A stretch of 64,000 nt of DNA from Loxodes magnus (taxonomy: Eukaryota > Ciliophora > Karyorelictea > Loxodida > Loxodidae). Below, in pieces: positions 15,601 through 30,012 of the stretch. Position 1 is the first letter of the stretch; each line of letters begins with the position of its first letter. A model generated the notes under the pieces. It made no database searches. It was not told the DNA's origin and saw nothing but the letters and a program-made list of their open reading frames with translations. The stretch lies in NCBI GenBank assembly GCA_946699065.1, contig CAMPDV010000077.1, forward strand, positions 434,001-498,000. The letters are read 5' to 3'. The translations under genes and the position numbers were made by a program.

Positions 15601-17331
15601 AAGGAAAGCATATAAATGATAAGTACAAAGAAGAGTGTATAAAATATATAGAAGGAATTATAGACAAAAGAACAAAACTGGGGAATAAATAAAACATTAG
15701 CATTTAAACCTTTTGATTAAGCATCTAAATTAGCTAAAGTTAAATACTTTAGGGATTATAATAAACTTTTAATAAGGTAAACAAATAGCAGCTAATCAGA
15801 TAGCTTAAGAAATAACTGTGAAATTAAATTATTTATAATTTCTAAGAAATTTTAAATCTCTAATTAGCTTAGTTAAATGCCAACTGTATAAAGGGTATTT
15901 AGTTAATAGATAAATTCTTTACTATGAGCACTTTACAACATGTTGGACATCATTATATGGATTTGAAAAAATTCTGCTATAGATTAGACACATAAAATTA
16001 AAATAGTTATCATATTTTTTCACCCTTAAATTCATAAATAAAGCCTCTCCATTAGAATAAGATTCATTAGTATATCGATTTAGAAGAAAGAAGAAAGTAT
16101 AGTGTTTTTATATAATCCATAAATAAAGAGACAATGAAATAAACATAAATCAGGAATATACTTCATAAAAGTAGATTCTTAAAACATTAATACTAGTATC
16201 ATTTCAGTTAAGATTTACTAGAAGATAGTTAATATTAACTAGGTAAATCAAAATTTAATTAAGGTAGCTTATTAATTAGACATAGCCTTATATCTATTAT
16301 CATTCTAGCAAATCCTTATAAGAGAAAGATTCTCATTTACTAAATAGATTTATACATTATAAGAGTTGAAAGAGATCATCTTAAGAAAATATCTATAAGC
16401 ATATCTTTGACAAATTTTATCTTTTAATACTCTTATCACAACTTTATACTATCAACTTAATAGTAGTTTACCTGAAGTAATAACTCTAAGCCTAAATTAA
16501 TTTATCAATCATCTCTTACTTATATCGACATGGTTTTAGATCTTTTAATTTGAAAGTTTAAGTTGCTTAATGCATCTTTAACTTAAATATACTTTATGAA
16601 GCTTTATTATCAAAAGTATTTATAGCCTTATCCCTTGAAAAATCATATAAGTATAAATTAAATTTTTATCTTCTAAGGACATTTAGAGTAGTAGCTTATA
16701 ATAAAAAACCTGATATAAGATAAAATTATATTAGTTCTTGTGTATGATTTTTAGACTTGCAAATTCACTTACCATGTAAAAAATGCTTTTATAGTTGAAG
16801 TATACTCAAATACTTTAGTCATGATTCTAAGATTGAATAAATAAAGGTAATTTAAATAAGCTCATATTAGCATAGAATATAGCAATAGCTTTGATATTTT
16901 TCAACTCTATATATTTCAAAGCATGAAGCTATTTATTTAGTTATTTAGCCTAAAAGTTATATTCATATATTTATCTATAGATCTAATCTTACTTATTTTT
17001 AATTTTAAGCAGCTTTCAACTTTGAAATTTGAAATTAAAGATTAAAGCAATCTTTCAAAATTTACAAAGGCTGGATCTAAGAATTTAATCTCTGATCTTT
17101 GTTTTATTACGTAAAGTTAATTAACAAAGGCTAGAATTATCTTAGTGCTTCCACTTATGCAATATTTATTTATTTGCCTTAAATATCAAGGTTAGCAATG
17201 AAATTATTTAAAAGGTATGATAATATTTTTGATGCTCTTTAGTTTTATTTTACCTCTTATAGTTGCTAATATAAGGATTCTTTTTATATATTTTAAAATA
17301 GAGATTTTGATCGCTTGATTATATAAACAAA
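12659..17331. other. 4.7 kb intergenic region between divergent giant genes
   Basis: It separates the two divergently transcribed giant genes and must contain both promoters. I recognise no domain, element hairpin or RNA gene. A standard-code open stretch at 13691-13873 on the minus strand has no recognised family and I do not call it. Confidence 0.5.
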
Positions 17332-20300
17332 ATGTGATAGAATAAATACAAATTATTTATACCTATTTTAGTTTTTTCTTTTTGCCTTTAAGCTTCTCTA
17401 ACTGATGATATCTATATAACAACTCCTGATGTTTTTAAGAACTTAAACCTATCTATTTCTAACGGCACTTTTGAGTTCCCTTATACTTCACTTTCGTTTG
17501 CTATTTTCAATTTGTAGGAGGAAAAGTCTTACTAACTATTTTTATCTCCACATAATCATGTTCTTGATTGCTTAGATTGCTTTTCCTGTTAGAACAGATG
17601 TGAAATTCTACGAGGAGGGGGTTAAAGAATTCTTTCTAAGTTCATAACAATCCAGAAGTTTCAAAATTGTACAGAAGACGGAGAAAATCAGCAAATGTGT
17701 CTCAATTAGTTGAATAGCTCTAATATATTTCTTAATAGCTCTGAGGTATTTTTTAATCTGCAAAATGACTATCTTTCAGTCAAAGATATTACAATACAAG
17801 GATCAAAATTATGCGATTTGAATATACAATAAGAGTAAGGATGCATTTCTATAAGAAAAGCTAGCTTTATTTAAGCCTTTGACTCATATGTAGAATTGAT
17901 GAATTTGGTCGTTACTAATTTTACACTTACTAGAGATGCTAAATCATATCAAAATATTGGAGTTGACTAACTTAAAGCCTTTTAATCATTTTTTGACTTC
18001 TAATTTACATTCTAGATAATATAGACTTTTAACTCAGTAGTTAATATAGACAGTTGCTTGGTTACATTGAATAAGATGTAAATAATAAAAATGAACTAAA
18101 GCTACCTAACAATAAGAAATAGTATATTCAGAGAGAACATTGGATTAAATGGAAGCATATACTATTCTAACTCAACTCTGAGCATTTAAGATTCAGTCTT
18201 TGCTAATAATATAGGGTAATTTGGGGCTGTAATGTTTGGATAAAATTCTCAAGCTTTTCTCTCTAAAAGCAATTTCTAATCCAATATAGCTCAAAACTAA
18301 GGAGGTGTATCTTATTCCTTAAATTCATCAATACAAATTACTTAATGTGTCTTCAATAGCAATAAAGCTTAAAGTGGTGGAACGTTTTATCAACATGAAT
18401 CTTATTGTGAATAAATTTCACTCTCCAAGTTTACTAAAAATGAAGCTAATGAAGGAGGGGTCTTTTATTTTTATTCCACTTAGATAAATTAAATTCAGCA
18501 TAATCAATTTGACAATAACCAAGCATATGTATAAGGAGGAGTGATTTAGCTGGTTAACTCTTATCTTAATAAGATATAAAATTGCTCTTTTAATGGTAAT
18601 TTTGCGGATGATAAAGGAGGGGCTTTTTTTCTGTCTAACTCTGATCTTAATTCAATGATAAGTATGTATTCAATTTAAAGCAAAGCTTATAGTGGAGGGT
18701 TTGCTTTTATAGAAGACTCAAGAGTGCTAATTATAGATAAAAGCTAGTTTGAAGATAATAGTGCAGTTCATTGTGGAGGTGTCTTTCAGCTAAGATGATC
18801 TGAGATTAAAAGAATTTCAAATATTGCTTCAGCAAATAGCTAAGCATACTTCGGAGGATTTTCTTGTATTTAGAATTCAAAAATATTTGAGATAAATTAT
18901 TGCTCTTTTGATTTAAACACTGCATGAAGCTTCGGAGGCTCTTTCTACTTTGCAACATCTTATGTTACTTATATAAGAAACATTTCTTCCTCAGGAAATA
19001 TAGCATATAATGGTGGGTTTTCCTCGATCGAATACTCAGATATATTTCTAATAGCTAACAGTTCGTTCAATTTGAACCTTGCTTATAGCTATGGAGGAGT
19101 TTTTTAAATAGCATAGTCAAATATTGAATAGTTTAACGGCCTTTTATTTACTTAGAACAGCGCAAGATATGGAGGTGCTATTAGAGTTGCAAGTTCCAAT
19201 ATCGCTTCGATAGATAAATGTTCATTCGATTAAAATACTGCTGATTATAGTGGTGGGGTAATTTACATATTTAATTCAAGATTCAATAATATTAGCAATT
19301 CTTTAATCTCTAATAGTAAAGCTAATACGTAAGGAGGATTTTTATACATAGAAAGATCAACCTTATCTACAGTATATAACAGTAAGTTCTACGAAAACAT
19401 AGCAGTTAACGAAGGAGGCGCTTTCTATATCATCGACTCTTTAATTACTAGTTTCGTCAGTATTCTGTCTAGTAAAAATAGAGCTTTTTTAGGAGGATTT
19501 GCTTACTTAGAAACTTCCACTTTATAATAAATATCTTAGTGCTAGTTTCAAGAAAACTATGCAGAGTTAAATGGTGGAGCATTTTATCTATTTAAGACGA
19601 ATATAACAAACATTGACAGTGTTTTTGCAACCAAAAACTAGGCACTTAATAATGGAGGGTTTTCTTATTTCGAAGAAGCTTAAGTTTATATAATAGAAAA
19701 CTGCACATTCGAAAAGAACCAGGTAATAAATAATGGAGCAGGATTTTACTTATAAAAGTCTAGTTTATAAGAAGTTAGTTATGTATCCTCATATGATAAT
19801 CAGGCAAACAATGATGGAGGATTATATTATTTAGCAAAGTCTCAAGTATAACTTATTTAGAATAGCTGTTTCCAAGGTGATAAAGCTAATAATTCTGGAG
19901 GTGTTATTCATATCAGTTCAGATAAAATATAATACTAAACCTTAGTAAAAAATTGCTCATTTTTAATGAATAAAGCAGCTAAAGGAAGTGTTGCTTATTT
20001 TTCTAAGCAAAAAATTACTTTTTAAGAAGTGATATTCCTATAGAACTCAGCTAGCTTGTACGGAGCTCTTTATATTGATCAATCTGAAATGAATTTTTTA
20101 ACCATTAAAGTTCAATTAAATTAAGCAAGTAAAGGTGCCTTTATTTACAGTGTTATCTCAACTCTTTTTTTAGATACAATTGAAAGTATTGAAAACAGAG
20201 CTTTGGAACAAGGAGGAGTGATCTATTTGGAACATGGGAATTTGCACATCTAAAATTTTACCAGCTTCTAAAATAAAGCACCACATGGATCTTCCCTATA

Positions 20301-23300
20301 CTTAACTTAAACCTTGCAAATCAAAATTTAAGAAAGCCTATGTTATAACAATACTTCTTAAGAAGGAGGAGCGGTAGAAGTACAAAACTCTGAGTATCTA
20401 GAGATAAGCAAAAGCATCTTTAAAAGTAATTAGGCGTTTTCAGTGGTTTAAGTCTAGTAAGTTAACTTGATGATTATTGATTTATCTTAATTCACTGAAA
20501 ATTGAGTAATGTATGGAGTTATAGAAACCAAAACAGCTAATCTGGAGATTTATAGCAGCTTAATATAACACAATGAAATGAACAGTGGAACTCTAATAGA
20601 GGCAGTTAATAAGAATTTTACTCTTATTAGCAGTTTAATTTCTCATAACAGAGCAAGCAAAGGCTATATGGTTTAGCTGAACTACGTTAAAGGAAAAATT
20701 CTTAACTCATTATTTGAATACAACTTAGCAATGAAAGGCGCTTCTATCATTTCTTACCTGTCTAAGTATTAAATTAATGGAAGTTTATTTTATAAGAATG
20801 AAGCGGAAAGTAGAGGAGGTGTAATAGAGTCTAGTTAGGATAAAATATAAATATACAACTGCTCTTTTATACAAAATAAAGCTTTAAAAGGAGCAGTTTT
20901 TTCTTTCTACTTGGTTAGTGCAATAATAGAGTAAATATGAAGTCAAGGAAACCAAGCAGCTGTAGGAGCTATAATAGAAGCTGATCAGTCTAATATTTCC
21001 CTATATAACTCATAACTTACTAATAATTCAGCAGATGAAGGAGCTATTTTTCACGCTCAAATGACTAATTTAATTTTCTTATCAGTTAGCTGTAAGGAAA
21101 ATCACGCTACTAATAAAGGAGGAGTTGGGTACTTAGAGTTAAAAAGTCGGTTTATTATGAAGAACTCAGAAATAATGAATAATGAAGCTAATGAGGGAGC
21201 TTTCCTCTACTCATAAAATGCCAATTATTAAATAAATAATTCCATAATTATGTATAATAAAGCTATTTCTGTCGGAATCTTAAACCAGTGAACTTCAACC
21301 CTTTCAAGTATAATTCTTAACTCATAAATTCATCTTAATTATGGAAAGGTAGCAACTATCTATTTATACCAAAGTTGCTTGTATATCACTAGAACTTCTA
21401 TCGCTAGTAACTTCGCAAACGACTAAACGGCAGGAATTTATTCTTACAATGCAACTGTCTTTGTCAATCAGTCAATTTTTAAGAATTAAGAAGCAACTAC
21501 AGGAGCCTTTATTATAGGATAATTTGATAGTAAAATTGAAGTAGCCTTCTCTTACTTTAATAACAGTAAAGGTAAGTAAGGAGGAGCTATTTATGTGGTT
21601 CAATCTAGTTTAGATTTAGATTTCAATAAGTTTGAAAATATAGAAGCTAGTTAGGAAGGAGGAGTAATATTTGCTATAAACTCAAGAGTTAGCATTCTAT
21701 ACACTTAATTTTACAAAAGTCTATCTTATTACTATGGATCAGTTATATATGCTAAAAATTCTGAAATAGTTGTACATTTTTGTATCCTTTAGGATTATAC
21801 TAATACAGCCCTATTTATCGAAGAGAAAAGCTTATTGAACTTAACTTTCTCAGTGCTGACTAATGGAAAAAGCTATAAGTAATATGGTTCTGCTATTTAT
21901 TCTCTGGACTCTTTGTTGAATATAGAAAGAAGTTAGTGCTCTAGCCAGTAATCAAAGACAGGTTCATGCTTTGTAATACTTAACGAGAAACTGTCTTATT
22001 AATATTACATTGCTTATAATACTTTTAGTAATAACACAGCTTAAAACTAAGGAGGAGCTGGGTTTTGCCGAAACGCAAATATAACTTTCTTATAGAATAT
22101 ATTTGAGGGTAACTAAATAAAAGGAGATGATAGAGAAATAATGAAAGGAGGAGCTCTAAGATTAGAATGCGATTAGTTATAGATATGCTAATATGCTATC
22201 TAATATAATCTATTCCAGTATAATAAAATTCTAAGTGCTAATAGTGAAGGAGGAGCAGTGTCATTTTAAGGAACCCTTCCAGTTTTTATTCCTGATATTT
22301 TTGGTAAAGAATCTTGCTCTTTATTTAGAGGAAACTAAGCTTTTTATGGAAGTAATATAGCATCTTTCGCTTATTTGCTTTAGAACGAATCAATTAAGGA
22401 GATAATGGATCACTGTACAAATAGTAGCTAATAAAGGAAGATAATGTCACAATTACCTGGATTTCCTATAATTTAGAGATATGTTCATATCACTGATATT
22501 TTCGGCTAGCTAGTAAAAACAGACAATCTTTCAATAGTTAGTGTATTTACTGATGACTCTGAACTATCAGGCAAAACTAAAATTTAGGCTTAGCTTGGAG
22601 TTTATGATATTAAGGAAATAATTATAAAAGCAAAGCCTGGGAAATTAGTTCACTTATAGCTTGAAACTAGCATTATCGACATTAATAATCTGCCATATGA
22701 TAGATCCATAAGTAATAAAATAGCTTTCGAAATATAAATATCCTAATGCTTAAAAGGGCAAGTTTTAACAGAAAATAATTAATGCTTAGACTGTCTTTAC
22801 GGCTAGTATTCTTTAAATAATAGTGACTTAGTTTGTAAAGAGTGTGGAAAAGAAGCTAAATGCTATGGAAGTGATCTTATTACTCCAAAAAAAGGATATT
22901 GAAGAGAGAGTTTTAATTCTGATACTTTGCTTAAATGTCCTTTATCATCCGCATGCTTAGGAACCTTTTTGGACCAAGATTGGGTTTAACTTTATATTTC
23001 AACTTAAGATAAAAATTAGAGAGAAGAATATAAAAGTAGAATAAACTGATAAGGATACTGCTAACTAGGACATAAAGGAATTTTATGTGATGTATGTGAA
23101 TAAGACTGAGCAAAGGATAGTTCTAATTAATGCTAAAAATGTGTGAATTAAAAATCTTAGGTAGTTTTAGTTTCTTTCTTGCTAATAACTATACTTTGTG
23201 TATTTTCCTATTTAGTTATCTAAACTCTAAGATAGGCATAAAAAGAAGATTAATACTACAGTGTTATTTTCAAAATTTTCTCTAACTTCATGTAGTTTTC

Positions 23301-25023
23301 AGCCCTTGTTCAAAACTTCAAATTTGATTGGCCTTAATTTTTTATAGATTTCTTTCAGTTTAACTAAGTATTTACCTAGATTACTCAAAAGGTCTTTAGA
23401 GTAGACTGTTTAAACACAGAAGGTGAAGAAAGATATTACTAAAGGGTAACTGTAATGCTTTTGCTTCCTTTTATGATCTTAATTTTTACTTTTTTAGCTC
23501 TTATTCTATGAGCTATAACTAGAAGAAGAGCATTCTAAAAGCATATATTCATCACAGCAATGAGCGTTTCCTTCTTTTAGATTTATTCAAGTTTGATATA
23601 GGTTTCTTTTAGTGTATTCAGTTGCTATGAAATTTCTACTCACTTTTATGTCTTAAACTCCTACACAAATATTCAATGTTGATAAGGGAATCACCGATAA
23701 TTCGTTCTAGTATTTGGCTTACCTGGTTTATTATTTTACGGATTATGAGTTCCGTTTGTGATTACTTTATATCTTTACAAAAATCGTAGACAGATAAAAT
23801 CTTACCTAATAAAGTCCTAATTTGGGTTTTTGACGATTGGATACAAATAGTAGTTTTACTTCTGAGAATTTGTGAAGATTTACTAAAAGTTTGCAATTTC
23901 ATTGGTTTATATATTCCTATAAAAAGCAACTGTATTTTTTCAGTTTTGGTGTCTAGGTTGAATAGTAGCAGTATGTATATTCCTCCAGTATAAATACAAA
24001 CCTTTTATAAAAGATGAGTTTAACAGATTGGAGTTAGTCTATTTATTAATATCGATGTTTATTATTTATATTGGAAGCTATTTTATTTCAGGAGAAAGAT
24101 ACTTAATAGTGGATATAGTCCTGCTACTTCTTTTAGCCCTAGCTTATGTATATTTCATGTCTCTCTGACTTTATCAGCTTATAGTACTATTTGGCTATAA
24201 ATATCTATAAAATACACTTAAATGGTATTATTGCTTAAGATCCTTCCATAGAACTATTTTCTTAAATGAGCTCATTAGCAAATGAGAAAAACAGGAAGTT
24301 GAGAACCAAAGGCAAGCATAATAAAAGCCTTAAAGTAAACTTCTCTTATGTTTATGCTTTAAGAAGTAGCGAAAAATCAGCTAAGAGAGTATTTTCTATG
24401 ATCTGGATAATCCAAATAAGCACTATAAAAAGCATTACTAGCTATTTAAAAACTAAGATGCTTCTATATTAAAATAGATAGAGTGATGTCTATTAAGCAA
24501 CACTAACCTAGAAGAACTTTATAAATTAAATAACTGGAATTTACATCTATCGCTACAATAGTATTGAAATAGAAGAATTTAGCACTTTCTTAAATCTTAT
24601 AATAGCTTTGAATGATAATATGTACAAAATCCTGATATAGAGGAGAATGAAAATGATATAACAATGACTGAACATATAAACCATGAAAATAGTATTGAAA
24701 AGAAACTAAAGGGCTGCTAGTAAGCTACAGAAGTAAAGAGGCATCTAAAAATTATAAAAAAATATTCTCTTTAATAGCAAAGATTTCTATAACCAATATT
24801 AGAATCATAGAATGAATCTGATGAATATATAATAGAAACTTAGAATAATCAATAAAGTAACCGCTAAGATAGTTAAAACAAATTTCAAAAAGCAAAGCTG
24901 AGAAATTAAAATTCAATTATACTAGAGGAAGATATCAAAGAAGAAGAGTCTAACAAATATTAAACTATAAACCCTTTATAATTAATTTAAGTTAATCCTA
25001 ATACTTTTTAAATATCTATTTGA
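17332..25023 (+). CDS. Giant Pmp-like beta-helix surface protein with multipass C-terminus
   Basis: A continuous frame of 2563 codons closed by TGA; phase agrees at 17332, 22747, 24262 and 25021. The start ATG is followed by TGA read as Trp and then a signal peptide (core LFIPILVFSFCLQA). Residues about 60-1780 are dozens of short repeats with a GG-(A/V/G)-F/Y turn followed by an F/N-rich strand (for example SKAYSGGFAFIEDSR), the signature of polymorphic-outer-membrane-protein-like parallel beta helices. Residues about 1805-1930 are cysteine-rich (LCKECGKEAKCYG, then GHKGILCDVCEQDW). Seven or more TM segments lie at about 1943-2290, and a charged Gln/Glu-rich cytoplasmic tail ends near 2563. 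This architecture is widespread in ciliates, probably as surface or adhesion proteins; the exact role is unknown. No introns are seen. Downstream sequence in the same frame stays open after the TGA, so read-through cannot be excluded. Confidence 0.88.
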
Positions 25024-27112
25024 TGCGTTATATTCAGCAAAAATAGATTGTACTATTACCACTCTAAAGATATAATATAGATATAGAAATACTATAAGTA
25101 TACTTAAATAAAGCATATACTAAAGCATGATAATTAAGATATAGCATTAAAAATAAAGGAAAAGTATTATAAATAAGTACTCATTATCAAAGCTACTCTA
25201 TATATTTAATATTATTTAGAAAAACTATCGAAATATTAAGTCTATATTAAGCATCTAAGGGTTTATACTTATTCAGCTAAAAATTATTAAGCATTTTAAG
25301 TATAATTCTTCTAAGGTAGATATATAAACTTATAAAATATGGGAGTAGATCTTAGCTTTTTTCTAGAACAATAACACTCAATATAGTTAATAAAATTCAT
25401 TATAGCTTAGAGCAATAAATGTGATATAAATTACTTGTAATTAACACTAAAGTGTCTTATAATTCTTTATATAATATACTATAAAAATGTTGGTGGTTGT
25501 AATAAATCATGTACATGCTTATTTTAAATTATTAATATCCTAAAATGGGATTCATTTAAACATGTTTAGTTACTAAAATTAGATAATTCAAATGCATATA
25601 GCCTTTACATTTCTATCATTTTACCTTTCTATATTTAGTGAAGAAACTAAAAAGGTAGTTAAAATAGTAGAAAATATTACTATTGTATGAAGCTTCTGAT
25701 TTAAACTAGATATTTCATTTCATATAAGCTTAACTTTATTAATATCTAATTTCTTTTCTCATTTTATTTCTTACACCTTCTTGCTTTTCATCGTTTCTTC
25801 TAAAGCTTAGTAAATACTGCAGCTCTTAATTTGCTATTATATTTTAAATAGTACCTGATTGTAGATGATATAACTATAAATGTGTTTACAATAGTACAAT
25901 GAATAGCTTAACTAATACATAGCATTGTAAATTAATATTCTTATAGGTTATTAACTTTATTCTTATGCTATACCTTTAGTTTTAATCTAGTCTGAAGCTA
26001 GGCTAGTTTCATGGATATAGTATTAATGAGGTAATCCTTTATATTTTGATATGCTACTTTTATATAAATATAATAAAGCTGAGTTTAAAAAGTAATTCCT
26101 TGAACAATTTGCAAGGTGAAAGATAAAGAATATGTATGTAATGGCTAAGAAGAGAAATAATATGTGCATTCTAAAATCCTAATTAAGCATAAAACGAATC
26201 TCGCTTAATGGGCTTAAATTAGATGATTTTTGAATATTACATAACTACAAAGTATTGAAAAGTTATATTTAAAATAATACTAAGAAACATAAGCAAATCC
26301 TAACTCTCTCTTTAACATAGCAAAAGTGGTACTTGAGATAATTGAAAAACTTATTAAACTGACATAATAATATGAAATAGATGCTTAGAATATTGAAGAA
26401 TGTAAAAATTATTAAATTAAGTTTAAAATAAAAGAAAGGCAAAGTTATATTAGGACGGAATAGATCGACTGAGATTAATGTCACCTGTAAGTTCTCATTT
26501 TGAAGATATTAATAATAAAGCAAGATAATTTCCAATTTTTACATAAGCAATAAAAAATATTTTAATCAGTGAAATAGATTCTAAATACATAGTTAAAACC
26601 TTATACTATAGATCTAGCATTGTTTAATAAAGGACTTCAAATTCTTTTATCCTTTAACTATAAAGTTTAAAGCTAAAGCATTATTAGATGTTTGGAAGAA
26701 CTGTAATATCATTATTTTCCCATTGTCAATCTTAGGCATATCAATTATCATTGTAACTCCCTCACTATTAAACTTCAGTATTATATAAAGAAACATAAAT
26801 TTCTGCCAAGATCAGGAGAACTTTTAGGTAATCTGCTGATGTGTATAATGTATTGCGAATAATCACGTACTAGATGCTACCTCGAATAAGAGCGGATAAG
26901 TTCAATAGACATACCTAATTTTCCCCATGGTTTATTCGCTAGCAATACTAAGGTTTGACTGATAATTCATTTAATATTCTTAATTTCTAATACTTATTTG
27001 AATTTTATTTAGAAAATTGAGGTAATTACATCAAGAGAAGATTCCTGAATTGGAAAATTTTACATGTCTCATTTATTTGCTAGACTAAGACAAATAAATT
27101 AATGTAAAATTT
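25024..27112. other. Uncertain region, no confirmed gene
   Basis: Several frames read as plausible protein. In the frame of the preceding gene there is CNKSCTC near 25500, and other frames near 26500-26900 give Ser/Gln-rich or TM-like text. Because the code has almost no stops, these are weak signals. It may hold a decayed or intron-split gene. No mobile-element terminus is recognised here. Confidence 0.35.
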
Positions 27113-27137
27113 AAATTAATAATTAATAAATAAACTC

Positions 27138-27436
27138 GATTATAGAGCGCATAACACTCTCAAAGATGCGCAGCTCTTTAAATTAATTTTATTTAAAGTT
27201 AATAAAATTTCTCCTTGGAAGTTTCCTCCATTGAAAGTTCTGTCTTCTAATAGGGCATGGTCGGAGTGATGCCCCAGAGACCTAATAGTCTGGCATCTTT
27301 CAGCAACCGTTACTCAATACCTCAGTTCTTCGCTCTTGGCTCCTACCAAGATTCTTGCTCAGTTTTTTGCTCCTGAAGTGCTTCCTGGTACTTTAGTTAA
27401 GTTTTTTCTCAGTTGGAGGATTGCTTCTCCCTATTT
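27138..27436 (-). mobile_element. SINE-like unit 1 with shared 3' hairpin
   Basis: The left end is the conserved hairpin (27138-27179) preceded by a TAAA-rich tail; the body 27225-27436 is distinctly more GC-rich than the surroundings. Flanking direct repeats AAATTAATAA at 27113-27122 and 27438-27447 look like a target-site duplication. If the hairpin is the 3' end, the element is on the minus strand. The body matches no other repeat seen here and has no convincing ORF. Confidence 0.6.
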
Positions 27437-27700
27437 AAAATTAATAAAAATATTTTATTTGTGATAAACCCACTGTAAATTATGTCATGTTGATCCTAAT
27501 TTTTTTATTTATGGAATTTTTTTTCATTTAAATTTAAATCATAAATTTGCTTTTTTAATAATTTAAAATCTAAATTTATCAATTTTTCTATTTTTTTATA
27601 ATTTTAATTTAGCTAATATTTACTTATATTCTATCCATTCTACAACTAACTAAAAATATATATTTATTTACAAAAAAATTCAATTTAAATAAATAAATTT

Positions 27701-27741
27701 GATTATAGAGCACGTAGCACCTCGTTGGTGCGCAGCTCTTT
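27701..27741 (-). repeat. Shared retroelement 3' hairpin, copy 2
   Basis: It contains the stem GCACC/GGTGC around the loop TCGTT, inside an outer AGAGC/GCTCT pairing, next to an AAATAAATAAA tail on the left. It marks the inferred 3' end of a minus-strand element extending right. Confidence 0.65.
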
Positions 27742-28069
27742 CCATACTTCAATATATATCCGTTTCTTCAAGTAAGCCTTCATGTAATAGAAATTCTTCT
27801 CTTATTAATCATATATATTCATCACTTTTCTCTACATAATCTCTTGTTCTTCTGTCTTCCACCTATCTACGCTTATTATATCTTTATTACAACCTTCCTT
27901 TATTTATTCTAACATATCTTGTTAATTATCTTTCTAACTCTTTTATTCTTAATTAAGTTTTTATAAAATTATAAAAATTATCTTTTTCCTATTTTTAAGT
28001 CTTTTCTATTTCTTTTTTTCATTTATCTTTCTTTTCTATATATTCTTTTTTCCTTTCTTCTAATATATC
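27715..28069 (-). CDS. Partial coiled-coil ORF of a minus-strand retroelement
   Basis: On the minus strand the sequence reads as a Glu/Lys/Gln-rich coiled coil (for example DILEERKKEYIEKKDKWKKE) running towards the 3' hairpin at 27701. TAA, TAG and TGA occur as sense codons. No zinc knuckle is visible, so it is not firmly gag; it could be a decayed structural ORF of the element. The 5' end is missing or overrun by the plus-strand RT fragment that follows. Function is not recognised. Confidence 0.35.
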
Positions 28070-28099
28070 TTTGATATCATCTTTTATTATTAAGTCAGC

Positions 28100-29566
28100 T
28101 TTAGATTAATAATTTTTGCTAAAGTAAAGGATATTTTTTTAATAGAGTATACTAAAATTTTATAATTCTAATGTATTTGGATTTAAATGCAATAACTTTG
28201 ATAATAGCTTTGTATGTAGAGGATGGGCAGATGACTTAATCCTTCTATCTAAATGGGAAAGAGATATGTAGAATCTAATAAACGAAACAAGTAGAGTTTT
28301 TAGATGGGCATGCTTAAATGTGAGGCTATATCATTTCTGAAAAAGAAAGGAAAAGAAACCAAAGTAGATTTATAAATTAACGAGAAACCAATCCTTTAAA
28401 AACAATAAGTCACATATCTGGGAATATTATTACATAAAAAAAGAACCTCATTAAACACTGTAATGAAGCAGGGTTTAAATATCTAACTGCAGTAAAGAAA
28501 GCTGTATATTAATTGGTAAGATATAAAAACGTGACACCTTGACATTTTAAAAACCTTTGTTGACTCTTTACTTACCTGAAGTGGAATATAGAGGAGAATT
28601 AGTACCTTGAACTGTTTAAAAAGGTATTAATTCAATGTTAAGTAAAATTGATTCAAGTATGAGATTCATATCAAGAAAAGCTTTCTAAACAGAATCAAGA
28701 TCTTTTAATGAATCATGCTATGTAGATTTAAACTGACTTCCCTTTAACCATATTATGGCTCTAAGGTTTTTCAAATTCTTTTACAAAATCAGAAGAGAAA
28801 GTTTGGAACAAAATAATTAGACAATAAGAATAATATTTTAAAATAACTGAAATGAAGGTTACTAATACTATAATGACATGATAAAGATGGCTCAGTTTTA
28901 TAGTATTTATTTAAGGGATGAAAAAATAAACAGAAATTTAAATATATTTAGTATACATGTTAAAAACTAAATAAAAGCTAGATTTTATAGAGATTCAATT
29001 TAAAGAATCAACAGAATGACTACAGCTAATATTTTTGCTAAATGGTTTCAAAATTTGTCTTAGTTTCCAGAAATAACATATAAAAAACTTAATAAGCATT
29101 ACGTAAGAGAAATTAATAGTATTTATAAATGAGAACCCAGTCTTACAATTTTCGGAAGGAATTATAAGACCGTCATTATTCTATTGATAATTCTTATTGT
29201 AAATGTGGAGAATAAGAAACTTTTGATCATATAATGATATGTATATATTATTAGTACTTAAGGAACTGATTTTTATAACAGGTTGGGAATCTTGATATTA
29301 GGAAATTAATAATTTACGATTAGATATATATTAATTAATTTCCAAGAAAGTAATTAGATTATTTAGATCTTGTGATTAAAATTTTTCACAGAAAATTTCT
29401 ATCTTTCAGAGTGCAATTCTTGGATGTAATAGATGGGATTGGAAGAGCAGAATTCAAGTTGAACAAATTGAAGAATAGAGAATGATGATTTGTTTTTTAA
29501 AGACTTTTAAAATGTCTTTGATTGAAAAAATTAGTTCTTACAATTAAAGATGTCCATAAACACTTA
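28100..29566 (+). pseudogene. 5'-truncated LINE ORF2, reverse transcriptase C-terminal half (copy 1)
   Basis: The readable part begins around RT motif C, GWADDLILLSKWERD, where the catalytic Asp pair is intact. It continues through LPEVEYRGELVPW and SFNESCYVDLNWLPF to a cysteine/histidine-poor C-terminus, closely parallel to copy 2 at 34.8-36.7 kb. The endonuclease and RT motifs 0-B are missing, the usual 5' truncation of non-LTR elements. At least one small frame change lies near 28410. The 3' UTR at about 29500-29566 resembles that of copy 2 (a GAC/GTC hairpin followed by GATGTC). In-frame TGA aligns with Trp in the other copy (PWHFK versus LWHFK), which supports the code. Confidence 0.8.
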
Positions 29567-30012
29567 TAGTTAAAATTAGTTAATAATCAATTTATATATT
29601 TTAATTAATCATGCTAAAAAATATTACTAAAATTGTTATTTATATTTTGCTAATTTAGATAAATCTTTTATGATTTTTTATTTTTAAACATAAAATTTAG
29701 ATCTTTTTTTAAACCTTTACATAGATATAAATAATTATTTTTCTTAGTCTTATTAATTTAATATTTTGAAATATTTTAATTTATATATTCAAAAAATAAT
29801 CTTTCACTTTTGTTTGTTTTATAAATAAAATTACTAAAAGAACAAATTCATTTAAATTTTTATTTATAATTATATGTTCAAGTTCTATCTTACAAAATAG
29901 CTATAACTCAAGTTTAAATCATAGTAAGTAAATTTAGTTTTCTTTTTAAACAAATTTTATAAATATTAAAAAATAGTAAAAATTAGATTCTTTTTTATTT
30001 AATTTATTAATT
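29567..30012. other. AT-rich spacer
   Basis: No gene or repeat seen other than AT-rich sequence between the RT copy 1 tail and the GC-rich repeat R300. Confidence 0.5.

Noticed and set aside
24266..24472. Plus-strand 68-residue ORF
   Set aside because: Out of frame with the giant Pmp-like gene, which continues through this stretch to the TGA at 25021.
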